Source of the DNA: SSF14 sp046331245
GTDB lineage: Bacteria; Actinomycetota; Acidimicrobiia; Acidimicrobiales; Microtrichaceae
Direction: 5' to 3'
Assembly (NCBI GenBank): GCA_046331245.1
Contig: JAXLRH010000001.1
Coordinates: 248,001 to 312,000, forward strand
Length of the DNA: 64,000 nucleotides
The notes beneath the pieces were generated by a model. That model searched no databases. It was not told the DNA's origin and worked only from the letters and a program-made list of their open reading frames with translations. The position numbers were made by a program, and so were the translations under genes. Each line of letters starts with the position of its first letter. Within the stretch, counting starts at the first letter, position 1. This document shows, piece by piece, positions 32,663 to 41,898 of this stretch.

Positions 32663-33361
32663 ATGACGGTCAACGAACGGGCACCAGAGGGGGACCGGAC
32701 GCTGGCCGGCGTGGCCGACCGGCTGTCGATGCCGCTCGAGGAGGCGATGATGACGCAGCGCGCCGTGCGCCGCGTGCTGCCCGACCCGGTCGACGACGAC
32801 CTGGTCGTGCACCTCATCGAGCTCGCGCTGCGTGCGCCCACGGGCTCGAACGGGCAGAACTGGGAGTTCGTCGTCGTCAAGGACGCAGCCACGAAGGCGG
32901 CGCTGGCGAAGCGGTACCGGCAGGCGTGGCGCATCTACGGCGGCATCGGCCACCGGGTGAACCGGGACAACCCCTCGATGAAGAAGGTGCTGGGCGCGGT
33001 CGGCTGGCAGGTCGACAACTTCGAGCAGATCCCCACGCTGGTCGTGCCGTGCCTCAAGGGCTCGCGGGTGCCGTTCTTCCCGGCGCCCCCGATCGGCCCG
33101 TCGTCGTACTACGGCTCGATCTACCCGTCGGTGCAGAACCTGTTGCTCGCGGCGCGGGCCGTCGGGCTCGGCGCGTCGCTCATCACGCTGCCGCTGTGGT
33201 CGTCGACCTCGGCCCGGCGCATCCTCGGGCTGCCCGTGTCGGTGATGCCCTGCTGCATCGTGCCGCTCGGCTGGCCGCAGGGTCGCTACGGCCCGACGAC
33301 GCGCCGCCCGGTGGGCGACGTGGTGCACCTCGACCGCTACGGGACGCAACCGTGGAAGTAG
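32663..33361 (+). CDS. Nitroreductase-family flavoprotein
   Basis: A 232-aa FMN-dependent oxidoreductase. It begins the domain with MTQRAVRRVLPDPV and continues with LALRAPTGSNGQNWEFVVV (FMN-phosphate site), SIYPSVQNLLLAARAVGLGASL and VPLGWPQGRYGPTTRRPV. GGAGG lies 6-7 nt before the ATG. It overlaps the monooxygenase gene, and may supply reduced flavin to it; this pairing is an inference. Confidence 0.88.
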   Translation: MTVNERAPEGDRTLAGVADRLSMPLEEAMMTQRAVRRVLPDPVDDDLVVHLIELALRAPTGSNGQNWEFVVVKDAATKAALAKRYRQAWRIYGGIGHRVNRDNPSMKKVLGAVGWQVDNFEQIPTLVVPCLKGSRVPFFPAPPIGPSSYYGSIYPSVQNLLLAARAVGLGASLITLPLWSSTSARRILGLPVSVMPCCIVPLGWPQGRYGPTTRRPVGDVVHLDRYGTQPWK

Positions 33362-34458
33362 CCCAGGGTCTGCTCGACGAGGTCGCCGCCCGCGTCGACG
33401 AGATGGAGACGGCGCGCCGGCTGCCGGCCGACCTCGCTGCGACGTTCGCCGCCGCCGGCCTGTTCCGTCAGCTGGTGCCACGGTCGCTCGGTGGTGGGGA
33501 GTCGCACCCGCGCGAGCTCGTCGACACGGTCGAGCGCATGGCCACGGTCAACGGATCGGCCGCCTGGTGCGTGATGATCGCCGCGACCACCGGCGCGATG
33601 GCCGGGTGGCTGCCCGCCGCCTCGGCTCGCGAGGTGTTCGGCGATCCGCTCGGCGTGTGGGGCGGTGCGTACGCGCCGCTCGGTCGCGCCACGCGCGACG
33701 GCGACGCCTGGTCGCTGTCGGGTGCCTGGCCGTGGGGGAGCGGCTCGCAGAACTGCACCTGGATGGCCGGCGGCGCCGTCTGCGACGACGGGGTGTTCCG
33801 CCTCTGCTACGTGCCTGCGTCCGAGGTCACGATCACCGACAACTGGGACGTCGTCGGCCTGCGCGGCACGGGCAGCCACGACTGGTCGGTCGACGGCGCG
33901 ATCGTTCCCGTCGAGCGCACGGTCGACCTGCTCGGCGGCTCGCCCGTCGAGGAGGGCCCTCTCTACCGGTTCCCGTTGTTCGGGCTGCTGGCGCTCGGCA
34001 TCGCGGCGGTCGGGCTCGGTCTCGGCGCCGCAGCGCTCGACGCGCTCGGCGAGCTGGCGGGAGCGAAGACGCCGTCGCTGCAGCGGCGCAAGCTCGCGGA
34101 GCGCGGCACGGTGCAGGCGGAGGTGGCGCGATCGACGGCGGCGTTGCGCGCCGCACGCGCCTACGTGTGGGAGGCGATCGACGAGGCGTGGGAGTCCGCG
34201 CTCGAGGGCTGTCCGCCCACGATCGAGCAGCGCGCGAACCTGCGTCTCTCGGCGACGCACGCAGCGCACACGTCGGTCGCGGTCGTCGACTCCTGCTACA
34301 CGCTCGGCGGTGGAACGGCCGTGCGCAACGACTCGCCGCTGCCGCGCCTGATGCGCGACGCGCACGTCGTCACGCAGCATCTGATGGTGTCGCCGGTGAC
34401 GCTCGAACCGGTGGGTCGCGTGCTGCTGGGCCTTCCGGTGGAGCTGCTCGATCTCTGA
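33352..34458 (+). CDS. Acyl-CoA dehydrogenase-fold flavin monooxygenase (HsaA/DszC-like)
   Basis: A 368-aa member of the acyl-CoA dehydrogenase superfamily that resembles the flavin-dependent hydroxylase branch rather than true dehydrogenases. It shows LFRQLVPRSLGGGE, TVNGSAAWCVMIAATTGAMAGWLP, WPWGSGSQNCTW and LRGTGSHDWSV. These enzymes use FMNH2 and O2 to hydroxylate aromatic or other ring substrates. GTG overlaps the nitroreductase stop by 10 nt, so the reductase and oxygenase may work as a two-component system. Confidence 0.8.
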   Translation: MEVAQGLLDEVAARVDEMETARRLPADLAATFAAAGLFRQLVPRSLGGGESHPRELVDTVERMATVNGSAAWCVMIAATTGAMAGWLPAASAREVFGDPLGVWGGAYAPLGRATRDGDAWSLSGAWPWGSGSQNCTWMAGGAVCDDGVFRLCYVPASEVTITDNWDVVGLRGTGSHDWSVDGAIVPVERTVDLLGGSPVEEGPLYRFPLFGLLALGIAAVGLGLGAAALDALGELAGAKTPSLQRRKLAERGTVQAEVARSTAALRAARAYVWEAIDEAWESALEGCPPTIEQRANLRLSATHAAHTSVAVVDSCYTLGGGTAVRNDSPLPRLMRDAHVVTQHLMVSPVTLEPVGRVLLGLPVELLDL

Positions 34459-35627
34459 TGGTCGACGTGTTCGACGGCGCAGACCCCGAGCGGTTCCGGG
34501 CCCAACCCAACTCCAGATGGAGGCGCTACGGCGACGACGTGATGCCGGCCTGGCTCGCGGAGATGGACCTGCCGTCGTGCCCGGCAGCGACGCTCGCCGT
34601 CGAGGAGCTGCTCGCCGGGGGCACGTTGGGTTACCAGGCGGACGAGCTGCCGATCGAGCTGGCCGAGGTGTTCGCCGGCCGGATGTCGACGCGGTTCGGC
34701 TGGCAGGCCGACGCCGCACTGGCCCGACCGGTGACCGGAGCGAACCTCGCGTTCCGCGACATCGTCGAGCGGTTCACGGCGCCGGGCGACGAGGTGATCG
34801 TGCAGGGTCCGGTGTTCCCGCCGCTCGCCGGCCTCGTGACGACGACGTGTCGGGTGCTCGTCACCCACCCCGCCGCGCTCGTCGACGGGGTGTGGCGCTA
34901 CGACGCCGAGCGCCTCGAACAGCTGGTCACACCCCGCACGCGCCTGCTGCTGGTGGTGAACCCGCACAACCCGCTGGGGCGCGTGTTCGAGCGTGACGAG
35001 CTGGCGGCGATCGCCGCGGTGGCGGAGCGACACGATCTGATCGTCGTGGCCGACGAGGTGCACGCCGACCTCCTCGCGTCGGGTCGGCACCACGTGCCGA
35101 TGGCATCGCTCGGCGACGACGTCGCAGCCCGCACGATCACGCTGGCGTCGGCGGTGAAGTCGCACAACCTCGCCGGCTACCGGTGTGGCGTCGTGCACCT
35201 CGGCAGCGAGGAGCTCGCCCGGCGCTACGACGGCGACGACCGCACCTGGTACTGGGAGGTGTCGACCCCCGGCATCGTGGCCACGATCGCCGCCTGGCGG
35301 CACGGCGACGAGTGGCTCGACGAGGTGCTCGCCGGCTTGGCGATGCGCCGTGCGCAGCTCGCGGCCTTCCTCGCGGAGCAGCTGCCCGAGGTGGGTTACG
35401 TCGAGGGCGAGGGCACGTTCCTCGCGTGGCTCGACTGCTCCGCGCTGGAGCTCGGTGAGGACCCGGCGTCGTTCTTCGAGCGCTCGGCGCTCGTCGCGCT
35501 CGCGCGTGGCGCCGACTACGGCGCCGGGTACGAGCACCACGCGCGACTCACCTACGCGACGTCCGCGCCGCTGTTGTCGGAGATGCTCGAGCGGCTGGTG
35601 ACCGCCGTCGACCTCCGCTCAGTCTGA
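34458..35627 (+). CDS. PLP-dependent aminotransferase/C-S lyase (MalY/PatB-like)
   Basis: A 389-aa fold-type I PLP enzyme. The N-terminus (PNSRWRRYGDDVMPAWLAEMDLP) is typical of MalY/PatB cystathionine beta-lyases. The cofactor site shows VNPHNPLGRVF, VADEVHADL and the Schiff-base Lys in ASAVKSHNLAG. It probably cleaves cystathionine or related thioethers, though an aminotransferase role is possible. The start overlaps the previous stop (TGATG). The last 9 nt overlap the convergent nitroreductase. Confidence 0.87.
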   Translation: MVDVFDGADPERFRAQPNSRWRRYGDDVMPAWLAEMDLPSCPAATLAVEELLAGGTLGYQADELPIELAEVFAGRMSTRFGWQADAALARPVTGANLAFRDIVERFTAPGDEVIVQGPVFPPLAGLVTTTCRVLVTHPAALVDGVWRYDAERLEQLVTPRTRLLLVVNPHNPLGRVFERDELAAIAAVAERHDLIVVADEVHADLLASGRHHVPMASLGDDVAARTITLASAVKSHNLAGYRCGVVHLGSEELARRYDGDDRTWYWEVSTPGIVATIAAWRHGDEWLDEVLAGLAMRRAQLAAFLAEQLPEVGYVEGEGTFLAWLDCSALELGEDPASFFERSALVALARGADYGAGYEHHARLTYATSAPLLSEMLERLVTAVDLRSV

Positions 35628-36293
35628 CGGAACCGCGTCTGGCGGCGCGGCCCGCCGCTCGCCCCAGCGGTTCCAGTGCGTCACCTTCTCGACGGGCCGC
35701 CGTGGCGCGCGCCCGAACGAACCGGTGGGGTGGCCGATGGGGATGAGCGCGACCACCTGGTAGCGGTCGGGCACCTCGAGTGCCTCGCGCACCTCGTCGT
35801 GGCGGACGCGGAACACGGTGGTGAGGGCCGAGCCGAGGCCGAGCGCTCGGGCCGCCAGCATCAGGTTCTGCAGGGCCGGGTAGACCGACGCGTAGGGCGT
35901 GCCCACGTCCATCACGCCGTCGGCGTCGGTCACGTCCATCGAGATGTCCGCCATCGCGGCGGCGACGATCACCGGCGCCTCGCCGAAGTGGTCGGCCAGG
36001 TGACGCGAGGCCGCGATCGTGCGCTGCCACGACGCCTCCTCCTCGGGTCGTCGCGGCGGGCTGGCGGCCAGCATCGCCGCCTCGTAGCGCAGGTACGACG
36101 CGCGGTAGATCTCGCCGAGTCGTGCGCGGACGTCGGCGTCGGTCGCCACGACGAACTGCCACGGCTGGATGTTGCCGCCCGACGGCCCCTGCTGCGCAGC
36201 GCGGAGGATGGTCCAGATGTCCTCGTCGCTCACCGGTTCGTCGGTGTACCGACGCATCGCACGGGTGGTCATGAGGCCCTCGATGAGGTCCAT
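35619..36293 (-). CDS. Nitroreductase-family flavoprotein (second copy)
   Basis: A 224-aa FMN-dependent protein distinct from the one at 32.7 kb. Motifs include MTTRAMRRYTDEPV, AAQQGPSGGNIQPWQFVV, VYPALQNLMLAARALGLGSALT and LIPIGHPTGSFGRAPRRPVE. The ATG is 2 nt after the enoyl-CoA hydratase stop, so it belongs to the three-gene catabolic operon on this strand (acyl-CoA dehydrogenase, hydratase, nitroreductase). Confidence 0.9.
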   Translation of the reverse strand: MDLIEGLMTTRAMRRYTDEPVSDEDIWTILRAAQQGPSGGNIQPWQFVVATDADVRARLGEIYRASYLRYEAAMLAASPPRRPEEEASWQRTIAASRHLADHFGEAPVIVAAAMADISMDVTDADGVMDVGTPYASVYPALQNLMLAARALGLGSALTTVFRVRHDEVREALEVPDRYQVVALIPIGHPTGSFGRAPRRPVEKVTHWNRWGERRAAPPDAVPSD

Positions 36294-36295
36294 CG

Positions 36296-37099
36296 TCACC
36301 GTCCTTCGAAGTTGGGCGCCCGACGTTCGACGATGGCGTCGATCGCTTCGGCGTGGTCGTGGGAGAGGAACGTGGTGAGCTCGAGCGCGGCGGCGTAGTC
36401 GTACAGCGTCTCCATGCGCTCGCGCACGCCCTTGTTCACGGCCGCCTTCGTGAACCGCACGGCGAGCGGCGGGTTGGCGGCGATGCGGCGGGCGACGGCG
36501 AGCGCTTCTCCCTGCAGGTCGGCCGGGTCGACGACGCGGTTGATCAGGCCGAGCGCAGCAGCGTCGGTGGCGGTGAGGGTGTCGCCGGTGAGCAGGTACT
36601 CCTTCGCCCGTGCCGGGCCGAGCACCAGCGGCCAGATGACGGCGCCGCCGTCGCCGGCGACGAGGCCCACCTTCACGTGCGGGTCGCCGATGACCGCGTC
36701 GTTGGAGGCGACGATGACGTCGCACAGCAGAGCGACCGACGCACCGAGGCCGATGGCCGGGCCGCCGATCGCCGCGACGATCGGCACCTCGACGTCGAGC
36801 AGGTCCCAGATCATCGCCTTGGCGTCGACGCGCAGCTCGGCGAGCCGCTCGGGGGTGCGGAGCGTCGGGAACCAGCCGAAGTCGCCGCCGGCACTGAACG
36901 CGCCGGGCGTGCCGGTGAGCACGACCGCCCGCAGATCACGCTCGGGGCGGAGGCGGGCGAACAGCGTGGTGAGGTCGTGGTGGAGCGCCTCGTCGACCGC
37001 GTTGAGCTCGCTGCCGGGACGGTCGATGACGACCCGCAGCAGCGCGCCCTCGTCGAGCGTCTCGAACCGGAGGCAGGTGAACCCGGTGGTGTCGATCAT
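36296..37099 (-). CDS. Enoyl-CoA hydratase/isomerase family protein
   Basis: A 267-aa crotonase-fold protein. The oxyanion-hole segments are FSAGGDFGWF and GPAIGLGASVALLCDVIVAS. GDPHVKVGLVAGDGGAVIWP corresponds to the catalytic Glu region; here the usual second Glu appears replaced (GDGG), so the exact reaction may differ from plain hydration. It overlaps the acyl-CoA dehydrogenase stop by ATGA. It probably acts in beta-oxidation of fatty or aromatic acyl-CoA. Confidence 0.88.
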   Translation of the reverse strand: MIDTTGFTCLRFETLDEGALLRVVIDRPGSELNAVDEALHHDLTTLFARLRPERDLRAVVLTGTPGAFSAGGDFGWFPTLRTPERLAELRVDAKAMIWDLLDVEVPIVAAIGGPAIGLGASVALLCDVIVASNDAVIGDPHVKVGLVAGDGGAVIWPLVLGPARAKEYLLTGDTLTATDAAALGLINRVVDPADLQGEALAVARRIAANPPLAVRFTKAAVNKGVRERMETLYDYAAALELTTFLSHDHAEAIDAIVERRAPNFEGR

Positions 37100-38226
37100 G
37101 CGAGCTCCCGGGGCAGGCCGAGCACGCGCTCGGCGAGGATGTTGCGCTGCACCTGCGTGGTGCCACCGCCGATGGTGAGCGCTCGGGAGAACAGCTGGGC
37201 CCACGGCCAGGCCTCGTGCTCGCCGCCGCCGAACCGTCCGGGCCGGTCGTCACCGGCGAGCATCCCGGCCGCTCCCGTGAGATCGGCCGCGAGATCGGTG
37301 ATGCGCTGCCCGTGCTCGTCGGCGAGCAGCTTCTTGAGCGAGGCCTCCGGCCCCGGCTCGGCGCCGGCCAGCGTCTGGGTGAGGATCCTGTGGCCGTGCA
37401 GCTGGAGCAGGACCGCCTCGGTGTACATGGCGGCGGCGCGCTGACGGAGCAGGGGGTCGCGAAGGCCTCCCGTGGCGCGGACGGCGTCGAAGAAGTCGGC
37501 GGTGGTCGGGCCCTGGCCCCAGCACACCCCGCCGGTGGAGAGCGAGACCCGCTCGTTGCCGAGCGTGACCCGAGCGAGGCGCCACCCATCGCCCGGCGCG
37601 CCGACGAGGTGGTCGGCCGGCACCCGCACCTCGTCGAGGAAGACCTCGTTGAAGTGGTGGTGGCCCGACATCTCGCGGATGGGGCGGATGTCGATGCCCG
37701 GCTGCCGCATCGGGCAGATGAAGTACGAGATGCCGTGGTGCTTCGGCGCGTCGGGGTCGGTGCGGGCGAGCAGGATGCCGTACTCCGAGCGGTCGGCCCA
37801 CGTCGACCACACCTTCTGCCCCGTCACCACCCAGTCGTCGCCGTCGCGCACCGCGCGCGTCGTGAGCGACGAGAGGTCGCTGCCGGCCTCGGGCTCGCTG
37901 AACAGCTGGCACCAGAACTCCTCGCCCCGGAGAAGCGGACCGAGGAACCGTTCCTTCTGCGCTGTCGTGCCGGCGTGCACCAGCGTCGGGCCGGCCCAGC
38001 CGATGCCGATCGGATTGTCGACCCCGGTCACGTTCGCCGCCGCCAGCTCCTCCGCGATCACGAGCTGCAGCTCCGGGTCGGCGTCGAGACCCCAGGGAGC
38101 GGGCCAGTGCGGCGCGACGTAGCCGGCGCCCGCGAGCTCGTCCGGGGACGGATCCGGATGGGCGGCGAGCCACGCCCGAACCTCGACGCGGCGGGGATCG
38201 TCGGGAATCGGGAGTTCGAAGTCCAC
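37096..38226 (-). CDS. Acyl-CoA dehydrogenase
   Basis: A 376-aa FAD enzyme that oxidises acyl-CoA to enoyl-CoA. Recognisable are QLFSEPEAGSDLSSLTTRA (FAD/substrate loop), VVTGQKVWSTWA, and the C-terminal GGGTTQVQRNILAERVLGLPR. The actinobacterial N-terminal form (FELPIPDDPRR...VRAWLAAHPDP) is present. GTG at 38226 is selected because TACGGT lies 7 nt upstream; the in-frame GTG three codons earlier overlaps that hexamer. Confidence 0.92.
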   Translation of the reverse strand: MDFELPIPDDPRRVEVRAWLAAHPDPSPDELAGAGYVAPHWPAPWGLDADPELQLVIAEELAAANVTGVDNPIGIGWAGPTLVHAGTTAQKERFLGPLLRGEEFWCQLFSEPEAGSDLSSLTTRAVRDGDDWVVTGQKVWSTWADRSEYGILLARTDPDAPKHHGISYFICPMRQPGIDIRPIREMSGHHHFNEVFLDEVRVPADHLVGAPGDGWRLARVTLGNERVSLSTGGVCWGQGPTTADFFDAVRATGGLRDPLLRQRAAAMYTEAVLLQLHGHRILTQTLAGAEPGPEASLKKLLADEHGQRITDLAADLTGAAGMLAGDDRPGRFGGGEHEAWPWAQLFSRALTIGGGTTQVQRNILAERVLGLPRELA

Positions 38227-38239
38227 GGCTCGCACCGTA
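38227..38239 (-). promoter_or_regulatory. Leaderless-type promoter of the acyl-CoA dehydrogenase operon
   Basis: TACGGT ends 7 nt before the GTG start. No ribosome binding site is present. Confidence 0.5.
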
Positions 38240-38307
38240 GATCACCCCGTTCGGCAGATCACCCCGTTCGACGGAGCCGGATCGGCCGTCTGCCACACTG
38301 TCTGGCG

Positions 38308-40534
38308 ATGGAGACGAGGGTGCGCGACCAGCTGGGAGGCCACGCGTCCGAGTGGGATCGCCTCGTCGACGCGATGCCGTTGCCGTCGCCGTTCCTCCGG
38401 TCCTGGTGGCTGACGAACGTGGCGGTGGGGGAGCCCCGATTCGTGCTCGTCTTCGACGGCGAGACGCTCCTCGGCGGCCTCGCGCTGCAGCGCTCGGTGA
38501 AGGCCGGGGTGGAGTGGTTGCAGTTCCTCGGCGCCGGTCCCCTGGAGCCCGACCACCTCGACCTCGTGGCAGCGCCCGGCCGCGTCGCCGAGGTCACGGC
38601 CGAGGTGCGGCGCTGGCTCGGGCGGCGCGGCGATCGTGTGATCGACCTCGTCGGCGCCCGCGCTGCGGCGTGGGTGCTCGACGCGGTGCCGGGAACGGGA
38701 GGCGTCACGCCGCTCGAGGTCGCGCCGTACGTCCCGTTGCCGAGCACCGCGGAGGAGTACCTGGCGACCCGCCCGGGGCGGATGCGCAGCACGATCACGC
38801 GGTCGGCGAAGCGCCTCGCGAAGGCAGGCGTCACGTTGCGGGTGGTGGGCGCCGACGCGGCGCCGGAGGAGGTCGACCGCTCGCTTGCCGCCCTGTCGGC
38901 GCTGCACGACGGACGGTGGGGCGACGCGTCCGGATTCCTCGGCGCATGGGATGCGTTCGCCGCCGCGGCGCGTGCGGGGACCGCCCTCGGCGAGTTCCGC
39001 TTCCACGAGCTGGTCGACGCCGACGGCGAGATCGTCGCCATCGAGGCCGACTTCGCGGTGGACGGCCGCATGAGCTTCTACCAGGCGGGGCGTCGCACCG
39101 ACCACGAGCTGCGCGGCTCCGGCTCGGCGTTGCGCTTCGACGTGATCACCTCGGCGATCGAGTCGGGGTGCGCCGAGTTCGACCTGCTGCGCGGCGGTGA
39201 GGCGTACAAGGCCGACTGGGCCGTCGACCGTCGCGGCCTGCTGCGGGTGCGGCGCGGGGTCGGCGTGCGCGGGCGGGCGATCGTGGCGGCGGCGCGCCTG
39301 AACGTCGCCGTGCAGGACGCACGCGCCTCCCGCGCCGCCGCTCGGGGCGGGGCCGCGACCGACGGCGGCGGTCCGGAGGCAAGCACGCCGACCGGTGGGC
39401 GCATCGTCTTCTACACCGACGCCACGCAGATCGGCGGCGCCGAGAGCGTCGCGAAGACCTTGCTCGCAGAGCTCGACGAGCGCTTCGCCGTCATCGTCGT
39501 CGGCACCGACCAGACGGTGGTCGACGACATCGCCCGCGTGCGTCCGCAGTCGGCGACGATGGTGCTGCCGCCGATCAACGACCGCAGCGATGTCGCGGCG
39601 ATGCTCGCCCATCGCCAGGCCATCCGGGCGCTGCGGCCCGACGTGTTCCACGCCAACCTCTCGGAAGGGTCGTCGTGTCAGTACGCGCTGCTCGCGGCGC
39701 TGTCGGTGCCCGGCGTCCGCGTCGTCGTCACCGAGAACTCGCCCATGGGCGTCCGGTCGGAGTTGTCCCGGCGCATCAAGCACTGGTCGGCACCGAGGTT
39801 CGACGCCCACATCGGGGTGGGTGTGGAGGCGGCGCGACTCGTGGAGCAGGACGCGGGTCTCGCTGCCGGCTCGGTGCTCGTGATCCCGAACGCGGTGCCG
39901 GTCGTGGAGCATCCGGAGCCGGCGCCGCGAGACCCCGACGTCCGCTCGATCGTCGCCGTGTCGCGGTTCGATCCCGTGAAGGGCCTCGACGTGCTGGTGG
40001 AGGCGGTGGCCCTGCTCCCCGCAAACGTGCGCGCCCGCGCCCGTGTCGTCGTCTACGGCGACGGGCCTGAGCGCGAACGGTTGAGGCGCTGTGGCCGAGC
40101 GCGGCGTCGGCGGCGTCGTCGAGCTCGCCGGTTGGGTGGACGACGTGCGGTCACGGCTCGTCGACTTCGACCTGTTCGTGCTGCCGTCGCGGCTCGAGGG
40201 CCTCCCGATGTCGTTGCTCGAGGCGATGCACGCCGGCGTCGCGGCCGTGGCAACCGACGTGGGCAGCGTGAGCGAGGTGCTCACCGACGGTGTGTCGGGA
40301 TGGATCGTGCCGCCCGGGGATCCGGCGGCGCTGGCGGCGGCCATCGCCGAGGCGCTGACGAACGACGAGGCCCGCGCCGCCGTCGCCGCAGCCGGTCGGC
40401 GGGTCGCGCTCGACCGGTTCTCGAGCGCCACCAACGTCGCGGCCTACGAGGCGGTGTACGACCGGGTGCTCGCGGCGCCGCCGCGTCGGGGCGGGTTCAG
40501 GATTCGCCGGAGGGTGCCGACAGATCATCCATGA
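38308..40534 (+). CDS. FemAB-like acyltransferase fused to GT4 glycosyltransferase, frameshifted
   Basis: The gene encodes a GNAT/BioF2-like acyltransferase domain (about 1-340, with PGRMRSTITRSAKRLAKAG and FDLLRGGEAYKADWA) joined to a family 4 glycosyltransferase (TDATQIGGAESVAKTLL, VVTENSPMG, AVSRFDPVKGLDVLVEA, VVYGDGPERERLRR). Near 40085-40092 the frame breaks: the GT4 C-terminal half (VAERGVGGVVELAGW..., PSRLEGLPMSLLEAMHAG) continues in the +1 frame to 40534. Removing one base (T in CGCTGTGG) restores a normal protein of about 740 aa. Uncorrected, the first frame reads through to 41100 and absorbs the next gene. It is probably involved in cell-envelope glycan or exopolysaccharide assembly. 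The lesion may be a sequencing error. Confidence 0.72.
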
Positions 40535-41100
40535 GCACGGCCACGAGTCCCCTGTGGCTGTCGCACCACGACGCCGACGGGCTCGACCGCTGCGTCGTCG
40601 TCGGAGGGCGTCACGTGTGTCGGCGCTGCGCGGTGCTCTACCCGTTGGCCGTGGCGGTCGCGGTGGCGCAGGTCGCCGGCGCGATCCCCGCCACGGTGGG
40701 TGTGTGGGTGATGTGGCTCGCTCCGGTGGGCGTCGTCGCCGAGTGGGTGGCGGAACACCTGGCGGGAGTCGGCTACCGCCCGGCGCGCCAGGTGGTGCTC
40801 ACCGCGATCGCGGCGCCGTCGCTCGGCATCGCGTTGGGACGGCACGCGCGCCATCCGTTCGAGGCGGCGGCGGTCGCCCCGATGCTCGTGTTCGCGTCGG
40901 TCTGCCTCGTCGTCTGGTTCGTCGGTGCTCAGCGCCGCTCGGCCGGCGATCAGGGCCTGGACTGGGAGCTGGAGTTCGAGCGGAGCGAGGCCGATCGCCT
41001 CGGCCGGCTCACCGAGCTGGCGTTGGGTCAGCCGGGCTCGGCGACGAAGTCGATGAGCTCCTCGACGGCCCCGACCAGCGACGGGCTGAGGTCCTTGTAG
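40531..41100 (+). CDS. DUF2085-like small membrane protein
   Basis: A 189-aa membrane protein with four helices. The N-terminus HHDADGLDRCVVVGGRHVCRRCAVLYP resembles the Cys-rich CxRC entry of DUF2085 proteins, with three cysteines that could bind metal. ATG overlaps the GT4 stop (ATGA). The C-terminal tail overlaps the convergent DUF3097 gene by 73 nt, so the last residues may be non-homologous. Confidence 0.6.
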   Translation: MSTATSPLWLSHHDADGLDRCVVVGGRHVCRRCAVLYPLAVAVAVAQVAGAIPATVGVWVMWLAPVGVVAEWVAEHLAGVGYRPARQVVLTAIAAPSLGIALGRHARHPFEAAAVAPMLVFASVCLVVWFVGAQRRSAGDQGLDWELEFERSEADRLGRLTELALGQPGSATKSMSSSTAPTSDGLRSL

Positions 41101-41861
41101 GTCGTCACCTTCGACAGCAGCAGCTTCCAGAACTGCCACGACTCGTCGATGCCGACGGCCGCGCAGATGCCTTCCTTCCACGGGAGGCCACGGGGGATGT
41201 CGGGCCAGGCGTCGAGGCCGATGAGGCGGGGGTCGACGGCGGCCCAGATGTCGATGAAGACGTGGCCGCGGATGAGCACGTCGGGGTGGTCGACCGACGC
41301 TGCGATGCGCGACTCCTTGGAGTTGTCGACGAGGTGGTCGAGGAGCACGCCGAGGCGGCGATTGGGGCGCGGCCCGAACGAGGCGACGATCTCGGCGAGG
41401 TCGTCGGCGCCGTCGATCGGCTGCACCACGATGCCCTCCGAGCGGAGGTCGTCGCCCCACACCTTCTCCACGAGCTCGGCGTCGTGCACGCCTTCGACGA
41501 GGATGCGGCTGGCCTTGGCGACCTTGGCCGTCGACGTGGGGTCGGCGATGGAGCCGGACGCGGTGATGCGGCGGCCGGCCGTCGACGCCGACGGCGTGGG
41601 CCGGACGAGCGTGTGCGGCCTCCCGTCGACCAGGAACCCGCCGGGCATGTTTCGGACGCGGCGGTCGCGACCGGAGTCGTCGCGGATCGTGGTGGCGGCG
41701 TCGGTCCACTCGACGACGGCGCCGATGACGCCCGACGCCTGGTGGGTGACCTCCAGGCCCGGGTTGGCCGCGACCTTCGGGTACTCCTTGCGGCGGCTCG
41801 GGCCGTTGTCGATGTCGTCCAGGCTCGACAGGATGCCGCCCTGGTAGCGGGGAGTGCTCAT
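41028..41861 (-). CDS. DUF3097 family protein
   Basis: A 277-aa cytoplasmic protein conserved in actinobacteria. Its middle (ASRILVEGVHDAELVEKVWGDDLR...GADDLAEIV) looks like a TOPRIM-type nucleotide-binding fold, with the VEGVHDAE acidic loop. C-terminal features are HVFIDIWAAVDPRLIGL and IPRGLPWKEGI. No activity is established. TACCAT lies 8 nt before the ATG. Confidence 0.85.
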   Translation of the reverse strand: MSTPRYQGGILSSLDDIDNGPSRRKEYPKVAANPGLEVTHQASGVIGAVVEWTDAATTIRDDSGRDRRVRNMPGGFLVDGRPHTLVRPTPSASTAGRRITASGSIADPTSTAKVAKASRILVEGVHDAELVEKVWGDDLRSEGIVVQPIDGADDLAEIVASFGPRPNRRLGVLLDHLVDNSKESRIAASVDHPDVLIRGHVFIDIWAAVDPRLIGLDAWPDIPRGLPWKEGICAAVGIDESWQFWKLLLSKVTTYKDLSPSLVGAVEELIDFVAEPG

Positions 41862-41875
41862 CGGCGGCGATGGTA
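41862..41875 (-). promoter_or_regulatory. Leaderless-type promoter of the DUF3097 gene
   Basis: TACCAT ends 8 nt before the ATG start, with no ribosome binding site. Confidence 0.45.
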
Positions 41876-41898
41876 GTTGGGGTGTCCGCGGCGGCCGC

